DNA of 64,000 bases. Origin: Humitalea rosea. GTDB lineage: Bacteria > Pseudomonadota > Alphaproteobacteria > Acetobacterales > Acetobacteraceae. Shown here piece after piece: positions 55,859 through 64,000 of the stretch. The stretch's first letter is position 1; each line of letters starts with the position of its first letter. A program made the position numbers and the translations under genes. The stretch is taken from positions 33,607-97,606 of the forward strand of contig NZ_QKYU01000020.1 of assembly GCF_003253705.1 (NCBI RefSeq), read 5' to 3'. Below the pieces are notes generated by a model. That model had not been told where the DNA came from. It was given only the letters and a program-made list of their open reading frames with translations, and did not search any database.

Positions 55859-58021
55859 TCAACTCAGCACGGCAGAGCGAAAGACCCGCCGCTCCATTGC
55901 CTCGATCCGCGCCAGAGGCGCGTCATCGGCGAAGACCGTCAGCGCAACGACGCCGATGCCGCGCTCGTCCTGATCCGCATCCGGCCGGTCGCTCACCAGC
56001 AGCACTGACAGAGGCCCGTCGCCGACCGGCGCCGCGACGGCGGCGAAACACGGGCCCGCCTCGGTAATGGGGATGCTGCACCAAGCGCCGCTGGCGCCGT
56101 CGCGATCGACGCGAATGGTCAGCACCATATCCTTGCTCGGAGCCTCCAGTTCCAGGTGGAGTTGCGGCGCCGTCAGGGTCGGCGCGATCGGCAGGGTGAT
56201 CCGGGCATAGCCCAGCCGTGCCCAGACCCCCCAGCCCTCGGCCACCATCCATCCCTTGCGATCGCGCACCAGTGAGGCGAGGGCCAAGCTGGCGAAGTCG
56301 ATGACGTTCGGGTCCTCGCCAAAGGTGAGTCTGGAGCCGGGCGCCAGCAGGATATCGACCTTGGCCTCAGAGGCGTCCTGCGAGGCCAGCCTCTGGGCCG
56401 CGCCAAGGATATCGGCGGCGACCTCGGTCCAACTGCGCAGCGGCGGCGCCGCGGCGATCCGCGCGGCCGAGGCCGCGAGCGCCGCGTCATCGCCCGACAG
56501 GCGATGCAGCAGATCGACCAGCCCCTCGGCATCGCCCGGCCGGAAGGTTTCCGCGAGGCCGCGGGCCGCATCGCGCAGCCCAGGCAGATCGGGGATCACC
56601 ACAGGCTTGCCCGCGGCCAAAGCCTCGGTCACCGGCAGGCCCCAGCCCTCGTGGCGGGAGTGGTACAGGATGAAGCGCGCCCGCCGCAGCAGAGCCACCA
56701 GCAGGGCATCATCGGCGTCCTGCACCACGCTGATGCGCGCCGCCAGGGCCGGGTCGGCCGCCAGCATCCCGAGGGCGGTCGCCGAGCCCTCCGCGGCGCG
56801 GCCGACGCAGACCAGCCTCGGCGTCGCCCGCCCCATACGCTCGGCCAGCCGCTTCCAGGCGGCGAAGACGAAGGCATGGTCCTTGCGGGTTTCCAGCGAG
56901 CCGACCCAGAGGACGAAGGGCCCCGGCTGTTCCAGCAAGGGATGGGTTTCGGCCGGGCGGGGCCAGTGCGGGGCGGCGTCGAAAGGCACGACCTCGATCG
57001 GCACCTGCGGCAGCCCGCCACCGCCGAGGCCGGCGATATCCTCGGCCGTGCCCGACCCCGCGACCAGCAGCCCATCGGCATGCAGCGCGAGCCCCGCGAA
57101 CCAGCGCGCGAACTGCGCACCCGCGCCTGGCGAGACATCCCGCGGTGCCACGATCGGCCCGACGTCATGCACCAGCGCGACATGGCGCAGCCCGGCATCG
57201 GTCCGCGCCGCCCGGATCACATCGAGATAGCCCGGCAGCCACCAGGCGGTACCAAGCGTCAGCAGGATCTGGCCCGGGGTGAACGCGATGAGCGGGCCGG
57301 CGAGGACCGCCTCCATCACCTCGACGATCTGGCGGAACTCCGCATCCTCGGCGTCGGCGCCACGGCGCATCACCGCCTGGAGCCGGGAGAACCACAGGGC
57401 CGGCACCGCGACGAAGCCCGCAGCCCCCGCGCGCATCGCCACCAGTGCTGCATCCATCCCGCCTTCCAGCGCCGCACCGGCGATGGCGAGCTGCACGCGC
57501 TGAATACCCGAAGGCACACGGCGGGTATGGATCCAGGACAGCAGGTCGCTGATGTCCAGCAGCGCCCCCGGCGGCGTATCTGGCGCGCCTTTCGGCCGCC
57601 AGGGCGAGGCAACGCCGAGCGATTGCAGCATCGCCAGCTCGCGCCAGGGATCGACGGCGGCGGGGTCCAACTCGGCGGCGATGCGATAGGCTCGCGCGGC
57701 CTCCGGCAGGCGCCGCAGCAGCTTCAGCGCATGGCCGATCTGGATGTGGATATCCGGGTCCTCCGGCAGCATCGCCTCGGCCGCGCGGTAGAGCGAGAGC
57801 GCCGTCGCGGGATCGCCCGCCTCCTTGACCATGTGGCCGCGCTGGATGGTGATGGCGCGGTCGCCGGGATGAAGATCGAGGTAGGCCGCATAGGCGTCCG
57901 CCGCACCGCTCCAATCCCGTGCGTCGCGCAGCGCATTGCCGCGGTTGAACAGGGCGCGCGCCGGGGTCAGCGCCTCGCGCTGGCGGCCCAGGCCCTTGAG
58001 CGTCCTCCCGATCAAGTTCAT
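55859..58021 (-). CDS. TPR / GT4 glycosyltransferase fusion
   Basis: 720 residues in three parts. Residues about 20-140 form TPR-like helices (ALFNRGNALRDARDWSGAADAYAAYLDLHPGD and following repeats). About 155-545 is a GT4-type glycosyltransferase with VPSGIQRVQLAI, FVLWVGSLETRKDHAFVFAAW and EGWGLPVTEALAAGKPVV. The last ~170 residues look like a beta-rich accessory domain with no recognised name. ATG at 58021 is preceded by AGGAGGAGAG and is preferred to a start at 58039. It converges on kpsD and diverges from the next GT4, so it likely helps assemble the capsule glycan. Confidence 0.83.
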   Translation of the reverse strand: MNLIGRTLKGLGRQREALTPARALFNRGNALRDARDWSGAADAYAAYLDLHPGDRAITIQRGHMVKEAGDPATALSLYRAAEAMLPEDPDIHIQIGHALKLLRRLPEAARAYRIAAELDPAAVDPWRELAMLQSLGVASPWRPKGAPDTPPGALLDISDLLSWIHTRRVPSGIQRVQLAIAGAALEGGMDAALVAMRAGAAGFVAVPALWFSRLQAVMRRGADAEDAEFRQIVEVMEAVLAGPLIAFTPGQILLTLGTAWWLPGYLDVIRAARTDAGLRHVALVHDVGPIVAPRDVSPGAGAQFARWFAGLALHADGLLVAGSGTAEDIAGLGGGGLPQVPIEVVPFDAAPHWPRPAETHPLLEQPGPFVLWVGSLETRKDHAFVFAAWKRLAERMGRATPRLVCVGRAAEGSATALGMLAADPALAARISVVQDADDALLVALLRRARFILYHSRHEGWGLPVTEALAAGKPVVIPDLPGLRDAARGLAETFRPGDAEGLVDLLHRLSGDDAALAASAARIAAAPPLRSWTEVAADILGAAQRLASQDASEAKVDILLAPGSRLTFGEDPNVIDFASLALASLVRDRKGWMVAEGWGVWARLGYARITLPIAPTLTAPQLHLELEAPSKDMVLTIRVDRDGASGAWCSIPITEAGPCFAAVAAPVGDGPLSVLLVSDRPDADQDERGIGVVALTVFADDAPLARIEAMERRVFRSAVLS

Positions 58022-58120
58022 CTCTCCTCCTGACGGCAAGCCCGGCTGTTATCGCCAATCACGGCCGCCACGGCTACACCGGGTCCGCGCAAGTCTGCGC
58101 GGCAGCGGGGAGCGGACGGC

Positions 58121-59458
58121 TTGGGCGCACTGGTCACGGTCGACGGCTACAATCTGGCCTTGGAACAGGGCACGGGGGTGGCGACCTATGCCCGCAACCT
58201 GACCTTCCGCCTGGGCGCGCTGGGCGCCGATGTGGCGGTGCTCTACGGCAAGCGCAGCAGCATGGGCAGCGACCCGCTGCTGCGCGAGATCACCTTCTTC
58301 GATGCCGAGCGGCCCTTGCCGAAGCCTTTGCCCCGCGCGCTGCGCGACATGCGGCGGCTGTTGCTGGCAACCGGCGGCGTGCGCGCGGTAGAGGTGCCGG
58401 TCACCGGCCAGGTCATCACCGACAGCATGGCGCATGCCCTGCCCAATGCACGCCACATCTGGAACCTGTCGGACCTCTATCGCCTGGCCATCAACCACTT
58501 CAAATGGACCGGCCGCCGCCTGCGGGTGCGGCTGCCGGGCGATCCGGCCCTGGTCCATTGGACCTATCCGCTGCCGATCATGGTTCCCGGCGCGCTCAAC
58601 ATCTACACGATGCATGACCTCGTGCCGCTGCGCCTGCCCTACACGACGCTCGACAACAAGCGGCACTATTACCGCGTCGCGCGGATGCTCGCGCAGCAGG
58701 CGGACCACATCGTCACCGTCAGCGAATGCTCGGCGCGGGACATCATCTCCCTGCTCGGCGCCGATCCGGCGCGGGTGACCAACACCTACCAATCCGTCGA
58801 GGTCCCCGCCGAAATCGCCGCCGCCCCCGAGGCCTCGGTGCGGCAAGATTTGCGCGCCGCCTTCGGCCTGGACCCCGACAGCTACTTTCTTTTCTTCGGC
58901 GCGATCGAGCCCAAGAAGAATGTGGACCGCATCATCGAGGCCTTCCTCGCCAGCGGCAGCAACCGCCGCCTCGTGATCGTGGGCAAGGATGGCTGGGGCA
59001 GCACGCCGGACGGGCGGCGGGCGGCGCGGCTGCTGCCGGAGGCCAAGGGCGATTGGTTGAGCGGCTATTCCGACCAGGTGCAGGGCCGCATCCTGCGGAT
59101 GGATTACGCGCCCTTCCGCCTGCTGATCAGCCTGATCCGCGGCGCCCGGGCGGTGTTGTTCCCCTCGCTGTACGAGGGCTTCGGCCTGCCGGCGTTGGAG
59201 GCGATGCAGCTCGGCACGCCGGTGCTGACCTCCACCGCCGCCTCTTTGCCCGAGATCGTCGGCCAGGCGGCGCTAACGGTCGATCCCTATGACGTGCGGG
59301 ACATCGCCAATGGCATCATCGCCCTCGACACCGATGCCGCCCTTTGCGGCGCGCTGTCGGATGCGGGGCCACGACAGGCGGCGCTGTTCGGGGCAAAGCC
59401 CTATGAGGCGCGACTCGCGGATCTCTATGGCCGGCTGGGCGTGAATCTGGGGGGATAA
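58121..59458 (+). CDS. GT4-family glycosyltransferase
   Basis: 445 residues with a GT-B/GT4 fold: LNIYTMHDLVPLRLPY in the acceptor domain, FLFFGAIEPKKNVDRIIEAF opening the donor domain, VIVGKDGWG, and FPSLYEGFGLPALEAM, whose two glutamates contact the nucleotide sugar. The TTG start follows GGGAGCGGA. It is divergent from the TPR-GT4 gene and is the last gene of the capsule block. Donor sugar and linkage cannot be read from sequence. Confidence 0.87.
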   Translation: MGALVTVDGYNLALEQGTGVATYARNLTFRLGALGADVAVLYGKRSSMGSDPLLREITFFDAERPLPKPLPRALRDMRRLLLATGGVRAVEVPVTGQVITDSMAHALPNARHIWNLSDLYRLAINHFKWTGRRLRVRLPGDPALVHWTYPLPIMVPGALNIYTMHDLVPLRLPYTTLDNKRHYYRVARMLAQQADHIVTVSECSARDIISLLGADPARVTNTYQSVEVPAEIAAAPEASVRQDLRAAFGLDPDSYFLFFGAIEPKKNVDRIIEAFLASGSNRRLVIVGKDGWGSTPDGRRAARLLPEAKGDWLSGYSDQVQGRILRMDYAPFRLLISLIRGARAVLFPSLYEGFGLPALEAMQLGTPVLTSTAASLPEIVGQAALTVDPYDVRDIANGIIALDTDAALCGALSDAGPRQAALFGAKPYEARLADLYGRLGVNLGG

Positions 59459-59531
59459 CGCCCACCTCGCTGGCCTCCCATCGGTTGATAGGGCGAGCCG
59501 CTGCGTTGAGGCGTTCCGCGCCGCCTCGGTA

Positions 59532-60251
59532 TCAGCGTGCCGCGGCCAGCAGCGCCGGGGCACGGAGACAGCCGCGCAGCCCCTCGAAATGCCGGCGCAT
59601 CGCCGCGCGGGCGGCGGCCGGGTCATGCGCCGCGATCGCGTCGAAGATCGGATGATGCTCGGGCTGCAGGGCCGCCAGATCCTCCAGCTCCAGCAGCGCC
59701 CGGAAGCCGGTCGCCTGGGACCGCGCCAGCAGGTCCGCGACCATATCCTCCAGCAACGGGTTTCCGCAGGCCCCGGCGATCGCCAAATGGAACAGGCGGT
59801 TGGGATCGGTGTGACGCAGCGCCTCGCTCGGCGGGGCGTCGAGCAGCCGCAACGGATGTGCGATCGCCTCCAGCTGCTCCGGCGTGGCGCGCTCGGCCGC
59901 AAGCTCGGCGGTCTTGCATTCCAGCGTCTCGCGCGTCTCCCACAGCTGCAACAACTGCTCGCGCCCGGCCTCCAGCCGCAGCCGCCGCAGCCGCGCCGGA
60001 TCCGGCACCCGGTCCGACCGCAGGTAGCGGCCGCCGCCGGGACGGCTTTCCACCACGCCCTGAATCTCCAGCGCGCGGAAGGCCTCGCGGATCACCAGAC
60101 GGCTCACCCGCCACCGTGCTTCCAGCACCCGTTCGCTGGGGAAGCGGGCGTCGACGCGCATCTCCCCCTCCTCGACCAGCTGCCCGATGCGGCTGATCAC
60201 CTCTTCCGAGAAGCGTTGGCCGGGCGCGGGCGCGAGGGGTCCGTGGATCAT
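59532..60251 (-). CDS. FadR-subfamily GntR transcriptional regulator
   Basis: 239 residues: an N-terminal winged helix (EVISRIGQLVEEGEMRVDARFPSERVLEARWRVSRLVIREAFRALEIQGVVESRPGGG) and a C-terminal all-helical FCD domain with HLAIAGACGNPLLEDMV and HHPIFDAIAAHDPAAARAAMRRHF, whose histidines may bind a metal and a carboxylate effector. I prefer ATG 60251, 7 bases after GGAG. It is divergent from the catabolic operon at 60361 and probably represses it through the palindrome at 60301-60317. Confidence 0.9.
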   Translation of the reverse strand: MIHGPLAPAPGQRFSEEVISRIGQLVEEGEMRVDARFPSERVLEARWRVSRLVIREAFRALEIQGVVESRPGGGRYLRSDRVPDPARLRRLRLEAGREQLLQLWETRETLECKTAELAAERATPEQLEAIAHPLRLLDAPPSEALRHTDPNRLFHLAIAGACGNPLLEDMVADLLARSQATGFRALLELEDLAALQPEHHPIFDAIAAHDPAAARAAMRRHFEGLRGCLRAPALLAAAR

Positions 60252-60265
60252 GGGCAAACTCCGTC

Positions 60266-60295
60266 TTGACCGAAGATGGCGGCGTGGTCCAATCT
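60266..60295 (+). promoter_or_regulatory. Putative promoter of the 60.4-63.9 kb catabolic operon
   Basis: TTGACC (60266-60271) and the weak -10-like CAATCT (60290-60295) are 18 bases apart. The palindromic operator lies directly downstream at the presumed start site. The -10 match is poor, so confidence is modest. Confidence 0.4.
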
Positions 60296-60300
60296 CAATG

Positions 60301-60317
60301 AACTGGGTTACCCAGTT
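60301..60317. promoter_or_regulatory. Palindromic operator, likely GntR/FadR binding site
   Basis: AACTGGGT-T-ACCCAGTT is a perfect 8-bp inverted repeat around one base, in the 110-base region between the divergent GntR regulator and the hydrolase gene. Its size and symmetry suit a FadR-subfamily dimer, and its place downstream of the promoter boxes suits repression. Confidence 0.7.
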
Positions 60318-60360
60318 TTAGGCGGCCACAGAGCCACCGTTCGAGGAAACGATACGCGGT

Positions 60361-61527
60361 ATGGCATCGACCGGCATCCCGTCCTGGACGGACCATTTCC
60401 CGGGCAATTTCCTGTGGTCCAACGCCATGCTCGTCTGCAAGGGCATGGCGCCCTACGGCGCTGTGGCGCTGCGCGACATCGACCGCATCGGCGCCCGTCT
60501 GGCCGCCCGCCAGGGCGAGACCGCCGCCTGGGCCGAGGAATGGTTTGCGGAGGCCACCTCCCTTGAGGCCGCCGCCGCCGCCGCCAGTGCCGAAACGGCG
60601 GGGCTGCTGCTGCTGCGCGCCGGCATGTACCGCTTCACCGGCGAGCGTTTCGTGCCGCCGGGTGCTGAGAAGCGCCAGATGGGCGAGGCGGCGTATCGCA
60701 GCCTCCATGCCGGCCTGCGCGCGCGCCACAAGGAAATCGAGTTCGTCGAGGTGCCTTATGCCGGCACCACCTTGCCCGCCTTGTTCATGAAGGCGCCCGG
60801 CGTTCCGGCCAGCGCGCCCGTCGTCGTCGTCTTCGACGGCATGGACAATTGCAAGGAGATGAGCGTGCTCTTCGCCGGGCTGGAATTCGCCCGGCGCGGC
60901 ATGCACACCCTTGCGATCGACGGCCCCGGGCAGGGCGAGACCCTGCGCATGCGGGGCATCAGCGCGCGCCACGACTACGAAGTCGCCGGCGCCGCGGCCT
61001 TCGACTATCTCACCACGCGCAAGGATGTCGATGCAGGGCGCATTGTCGTCATGGGCTACTCTTTTGGCGGGTACTACGCGGTGCGCGTGGCGGCGCACGA
61101 GCCGCGCTTCGCCGCCGGCGTCGCGCTGACGGCGCCGCATTGGGACCTGGCAGGCTTCCAGCGCGGTGTGCGGGACAAGGCGCGGGCCGCGGGCCAGACC
61201 ATCGCGCAATCCAACTTCCAGTTCCGCTGGGTGGTCGGCGCCGCCGATGATGATGCCGCGATCGCGATCGCGGAGACATTCGACGTCGCGGGTGCGGCCG
61301 CCCGCGTCGCCTGCCCCTTCCTGGTGACGCATGGCGCCGAGGATCGCGTCATCCCGGTCGCCAATGCCGACAGGCTGTTTTCCGCGCTGGCCACTCCGAA
61401 CAAGACGCTGAAGATCTTCACCGCCGAAGAGGGGGGTGCCCAGCACGCACATGTGGACGACCGGCAGATCGGCATCTCCCACGCCGCCGACTGGATCACA
61501 GAAATCCTGCGCACCACTGCCGGCTAA
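60361..61527 (+). CDS. Alpha/beta-hydrolase (DHPON hydrolase-like C-C or ester hydrolase)
   Basis: A 388-residue alpha/beta-hydrolase with a helical N-terminal part (about 1-120) and the core fold: nucleophile Ser234 in GYSFGG, an acid in HGAEDRVIP and the histidine in GAQHAHVDDR. The layout resembles 2,6-dihydroxypseudooxynicotine hydrolase and related lyase-type hydrolases. A GAGGAAA site precedes the ATG. First gene of an operon with a Bug receptor, an amidohydrolase and a molybdoenzyme subunit, so it probably acts in catabolism of an imported aromatic or heterocyclic compound. Confidence 0.83.
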   Translation: MASTGIPSWTDHFPGNFLWSNAMLVCKGMAPYGAVALRDIDRIGARLAARQGETAAWAEEWFAEATSLEAAAAAASAETAGLLLLRAGMYRFTGERFVPPGAEKRQMGEAAYRSLHAGLRARHKEIEFVEVPYAGTTLPALFMKAPGVPASAPVVVVFDGMDNCKEMSVLFAGLEFARRGMHTLAIDGPGQGETLRMRGISARHDYEVAGAAAFDYLTTRKDVDAGRIVVMGYSFGGYYAVRVAAHEPRFAAGVALTAPHWDLAGFQRGVRDKARAAGQTIAQSNFQFRWVVGAADDDAAIAIAETFDVAGAAARVACPFLVTHGAEDRVIPVANADRLFSALATPNKTLKIFTAEEGGAQHAHVDDRQIGISHAADWITEILRTTAG

Positions 61528-61538
61528 GGAGACCCACC

Positions 61539-62522
61539 ATGTTGGATCGTCGTACCGCCATCGCAGCCTCGCTCGCTGCCCCGCTGGTACTCGCCACGCG
61601 CGCCAGGGCGCAGGGCAGCCGGCGCCCGCTGGTCATCATCGTCGGCGCACCGCCAGGAGGCACGGCGGATGGGGTCGGGCGTGTGCTGGCGGAAGCGATG
61701 CGGGGCGAACTCGGCGGCACCGTCGTGGTGGAGAACCGTGGCGGTGGCAGTGGGCTGGAGGCAGCGGAGCGGCTGGTGCGGGCGGAGCCCGATGGCCAGA
61801 CGCTGCTGATGGCCAATACCAGCGTGCTTGCCATCAACCCAAGCCTGTATCCGCGGCTGACCTATGATCCGCTGCGCGACTTCGGCTTCGTCGGCAAGGT
61901 CGCCACCGTGCCCATCGTGCTCGCGGTACGGCGCGAACTTGGTGTGAACAGCGTGCAGGAATTGATCGCGCTGGCGAAAAGCCGGCCCGGCACTCTGAAC
62001 TTCGGCTCGGCCGGCACGGCGACGGCGATGCACCTCGCCGGCGTGCTGTTCAACCAGATGGCCGGCACCGAGATCACCCATGTGCCCTTCCGCGGCAGCG
62101 CGCCGGCCGTCACCAATCTGATCGGCGGCCAGGGCCTCGACATGATGTTCGAGCCGGCGGCGACCCTGCTGCAGTATATCGCCAATGGTACGCTGGTGGC
62201 CCTTGCCGTCGCGGACGGGCAGCGCGCCGCGGCCCTCCCCGATGTGCCGACCATGTCCGAAGCGGGTCTGACCGGCTATGTCGCAACCCAGTATTTCGGC
62301 CTGGTCGCGCCGGCCGCCACCCCCGCCGCCACGCTCAATCAACTGAGCGAGACGATGGCGCGCGGGCTCGGCAGCCCCGCCACGCGCGACCGGCTCAAAT
62401 CCATCGGCGCCGAGCCCGCCGCCTCCTCACCGGCGGCATTGCGGCAGTTCGTGGCCGAGGAGATTCCGCATTGGCGCGAGCTGGTGCGGATCTCCGGCGC
62501 CAAGCTCGATGGTGGCGGATGA
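61539..62522 (+). CDS. Bug/TctC-family periplasmic binding protein
   Basis: A 327-residue tripartite tricarboxylate receptor: signal peptide (MLDRRTAIAASLAAPLVLATRARA), IIVGAPPGGTADGVGRVLAEAM, NRGGGSGLEAAERLV, and FGSAGTATAMHLAGVLFNQM. It captures a carboxylated ligand in the periplasm. A TAAGGAG site precedes the ATG, and the stop overlaps the next start by 4 bases. As with the receptor at 31816, no TctA/TctB membrane genes are nearby. Confidence 0.92.
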   Translation: MLDRRTAIAASLAAPLVLATRARAQGSRRPLVIIVGAPPGGTADGVGRVLAEAMRGELGGTVVVENRGGGSGLEAAERLVRAEPDGQTLLMANTSVLAINPSLYPRLTYDPLRDFGFVGKVATVPIVLAVRRELGVNSVQELIALAKSRPGTLNFGSAGTATAMHLAGVLFNQMAGTEITHVPFRGSAPAVTNLIGGQGLDMMFEPAATLLQYIANGTLVALAVADGQRAAALPDVPTMSEAGLTGYVATQYFGLVAPAATPAATLNQLSETMARGLGSPATRDRLKSIGAEPAASSPAALRQFVAEEIPHWRELVRISGAKLDGGG

Positions 62523-63403
62523 GCGAGGCGCCCTTCTGCGCGGCGCCCGACCGGGCGCCGCGCTCGCCCGCCCTGGCGGTGCCGCCACTGGCCTGTGACA
62601 GCCATCTGCATGTCTTCGGCCCGGCCCCGCGCTACCCCTACCAAGCCACCCGCGGCTACACGCCGCCCGACAGCCCGGTCCCGGAGATGCAGGCGCTGCA
62701 CCGCGCCCTCGGCATCGGCCGGGCCGTGCTGGTGCAGGCCAGCGTGCATGGCACCGACAACAGCGCGATCCTGGATGCGGTCGCAGCCGATCCCACGCGC
62801 TACCGCGCCATCGCCTCGGTGGGCGAGGATGTGACGGATGCCGAGCTGGAGCGGCTCCACGCCGGTGGCGTGCGCGGCTTCCGGGTCAATCTCGTGGACA
62901 AGGGGGGCATGCCCTTCCGTTCGCTCTCCGCACTGTCCGAGGTGGCGGAGCGGGTCCGGCCCTTCGGCTGGCACGCCGAGTTGCTGGTGCATGTGCACGA
63001 AAGCGACGAATTCCGGCAGATCGTGCGACGGCTGCCTATCCCGGTCTGCGTCGGCCATCTCGGCTACACCAAGGCGGGTATCGCGCTGGAGAACGCCGGT
63101 TACCGGGAGTTCCTCGCACTGCTGCGAGATGGCCGTTGCTGGGTGAAACTGACCGGGCCCTATCGCATCTCGGCCGCCGATCGCGCGCCCTATGCCGATG
63201 TGGTGCCGCTGGCGCGCGCGGTGGTCGCGACCGCGCCCGACCGCGTCGTCTGGGGCAGCGACTGGCCGCATGTCATGCTGAAGGGCGTGATGCCGAACGA
63301 TGGCGATCTGCTCGACCTGCTTGGCGACTGGGTGCCCGACGCAGCGCTGCGGCACCGCATCCTGGTGGATAATCCGGCCACGCTCTACGGCTTCGAACCG
63401 TGA
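62519..63403 (+). CDS. Amidohydrolase-2 family (LigI / dicarboxylate lactonase-like)
   Basis: A 294-residue TIM-barrel hydrolase: CDSHLHVFGP near the start (metal-site HxH), VLVQASVHGTDN, HLGYTKAG and the C-terminal RVVWGSDWPHV, in which the aspartate is catalytic. This resembles 2-pyrone-4,6-dicarboxylate hydrolase and similar lactonases. It would open a lactone or decarboxylate a ring product; the substrate is not determined. It starts by a 4-base overlap with the receptor and ends by one with the next gene. Confidence 0.87.
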   Translation: MSEAPFCAAPDRAPRSPALAVPPLACDSHLHVFGPAPRYPYQATRGYTPPDSPVPEMQALHRALGIGRAVLVQASVHGTDNSAILDAVAADPTRYRAIASVGEDVTDAELERLHAGGVRGFRVNLVDKGGMPFRSLSALSEVAERVRPFGWHAELLVHVHESDEFRQIVRRLPIPVCVGHLGYTKAGIALENAGYREFLALLRDGRCWVKLTGPYRISAADRAPYADVVPLARAVVATAPDRVVWGSDWPHVMLKGVMPNDGDLLDLLGDWVPDAALRHRILVDNPATLYGFEP

Positions 63404-63876
63404 CCACGGGGTTTACCCTGAACGGGGCCGCGGTCGTGGTGGACCTGCCGCCTGACACGCCTCTCGTTCACGTCCTGCGCGACACGCTCGGGCTGTTCGG
63501 CACGCGCTGGGGCTGCGGGGCGGAGGTCTGCGGCAGTTGCATGGTGCTGCTGGACGGCGCCGCCGTCACCTCCTGCACCCTGGCGCTGGACGCCGTGGCG
63601 GGGCGGCGCCTGCGCAGCGTGGAGGGCCTCGGCACACCCCAGGCACCGCATCCGCTGCAGACCGCTTTCCTCCAGGAGCAGGCGGGGCAGTGCGGCTACT
63701 GCCTTTCGGGCATCCTCATCAGCGCCGCCGCTTTGCTGGAGAGCAACCCCGATCCGGATGAGGCCGCCATTCGCGCCGCGCTGGACCGCAACCTCTGCCG
63801 CTGTGGCGCGCACAACCGCATCCTGCGCGCCGTGCTGCGGGCGGCGGCGGCGGCGGCGATGCGGGAGGCAGCCTAA
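63400..63876 (+). CDS. [2Fe-2S] small subunit of a molybdenum hydroxylase
   Basis: A 158-residue xanthine-dehydrogenase-family iron-sulfur subunit (CoxS/IorA type). The plant-ferredoxin cluster is formed by GCGAEVCGSC and the later cysteine of SCTLALD; the second cluster lies in QCGYCLSGILI and NLCRCG. It passes electrons from a molybdopterin subunit during hydroxylation of a heterocycle or aldehyde. GTG overlaps the upstream stop (GTGA). The large molybdopterin subunit should follow; an ATG does occur at 63876-63878, overlapping the TAA, but an IS-like sequence intervenes. Confidence 0.92.
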   Translation: MTTGFTLNGAAVVVDLPPDTPLVHVLRDTLGLFGTRWGCGAEVCGSCMVLLDGAAVTSCTLALDAVAGRRLRSVEGLGTPQAPHPLQTAFLQEQAGQCGYCLSGILISAAALLESNPDPDEAAIRAALDRNLCRCGAHNRILRAVLRAAAAAAMREAA

Positions 63877-63884
63877 TGGCTCAG

Positions 63885-64000
63885 TCAAGCGGCCATTTTG
63901 AATCCGGTCTGGAAGGGCGTGCGGTTTTGCACGACGGCCCAGAGCACGTTCACGCGGCGTCTTGCGAGGGCGATGACGGCCTGATGGTGGCGTTTTCCTT
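63885..64000 (-). mobile_element. 3' end of an IS110-family transposase, cut by the window edge
   Basis: On the minus strand the last 38 codons read like the C-terminus of IS110/IS1111 transposases: GKRHHQAVIALARRRVNVLW, then AVVQNRTPF and a stop at 63885-63887. Only this tail is visible; the DEDD catalytic N-terminal domain and element boundaries lie beyond the window. IS110 elements have no long inverted repeats, so the insertion edge cannot be fixed exactly, but it lies close to 63880. Confidence 0.72.

Overview
The window is high-GC, densely packed DNA that fits an alphaproteobacterium, most likely an Acetobacteraceae/Roseomonas-type organism. The pointers are two Bug/TctC-type solute receptors, a Usg-family gene, an ETF-beta-type lysine methyltransferase, a CIRCE-controlled groESL operon, and the order rplU-rpmA-obgE-proB-proA ... 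nadD ... rsfS-rlmH. No database search was possible; all family names come from motifs read in the sequence.

Layout. 0.4-4.4 kb: a solitary PLD-SNF2 helicase gene beside tRNA-Ser(CGA). 4.5-13.9 kb: housekeeping genes (ribosomal proteins, Obg, proline synthesis, NAD synthesis, ribosome silencing/methylation, a 2-hydroxyacid dehydrogenase). 14.1-26.6 kb: glycosyltransferase, a 2424-residue fully reducing polyketide synthase, an alpha-oxoamine synthase, a YghO/bacterial ceramide synthase-like GNAT protein and a KpsS-like capsule Kdo transferase, all in one direction and mostly overlapping. 26.6-46.7 kb: enoyl-CoA hydratase, Usg, groESL, a Bug receptor with an aconitase-type dehydratase pair, a CodA-like amidohydrolase, a WD40-cytochrome c fusion, Dyp peroxidase, ETF-beta methyltransferase, ubiA, rsmE, gshA, an exporter, and a coupled ctaA-sensor kinase-tldD chain. 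46.9-59.5 kb: a second capsule block with a GT2, a TVP38-family protein, an SDR coupled to kpsC, a lipoprotein coupled to kpsM, then kpsT, kpsE, kpsD and two GT4 enzymes. 59.5-64 kb: a GntR regulator with a visible operator, then hydrolase, Bug receptor, amidohydrolase and a [2Fe-2S] subunit, cut off by the end of an IS110-type element.

How the genes fit together. The 14-26 kb and 48-58 kb blocks look like two halves of one ABC-transporter-dependent (group 2) capsule system. KpsM/T form the inner-membrane transporter, KpsE and the KpsD/Wza-type protein span the envelope, and KpsC/KpsS would build a Kdo linker on a lipid. The gene set PKS + alpha-oxoamine synthase + ketoreductase-like SDR + N-acyltransferase-like GNAT + KpsS recalls the rhizobial rkp-1 capsule genes (rkpA, rkpG, rkpH, rkpJ). 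It suggests that the capsule is anchored on a dedicated sphingoid/ceramide-like lipid made by a polyketide synthase. That hypothesis is the main finding of this window.
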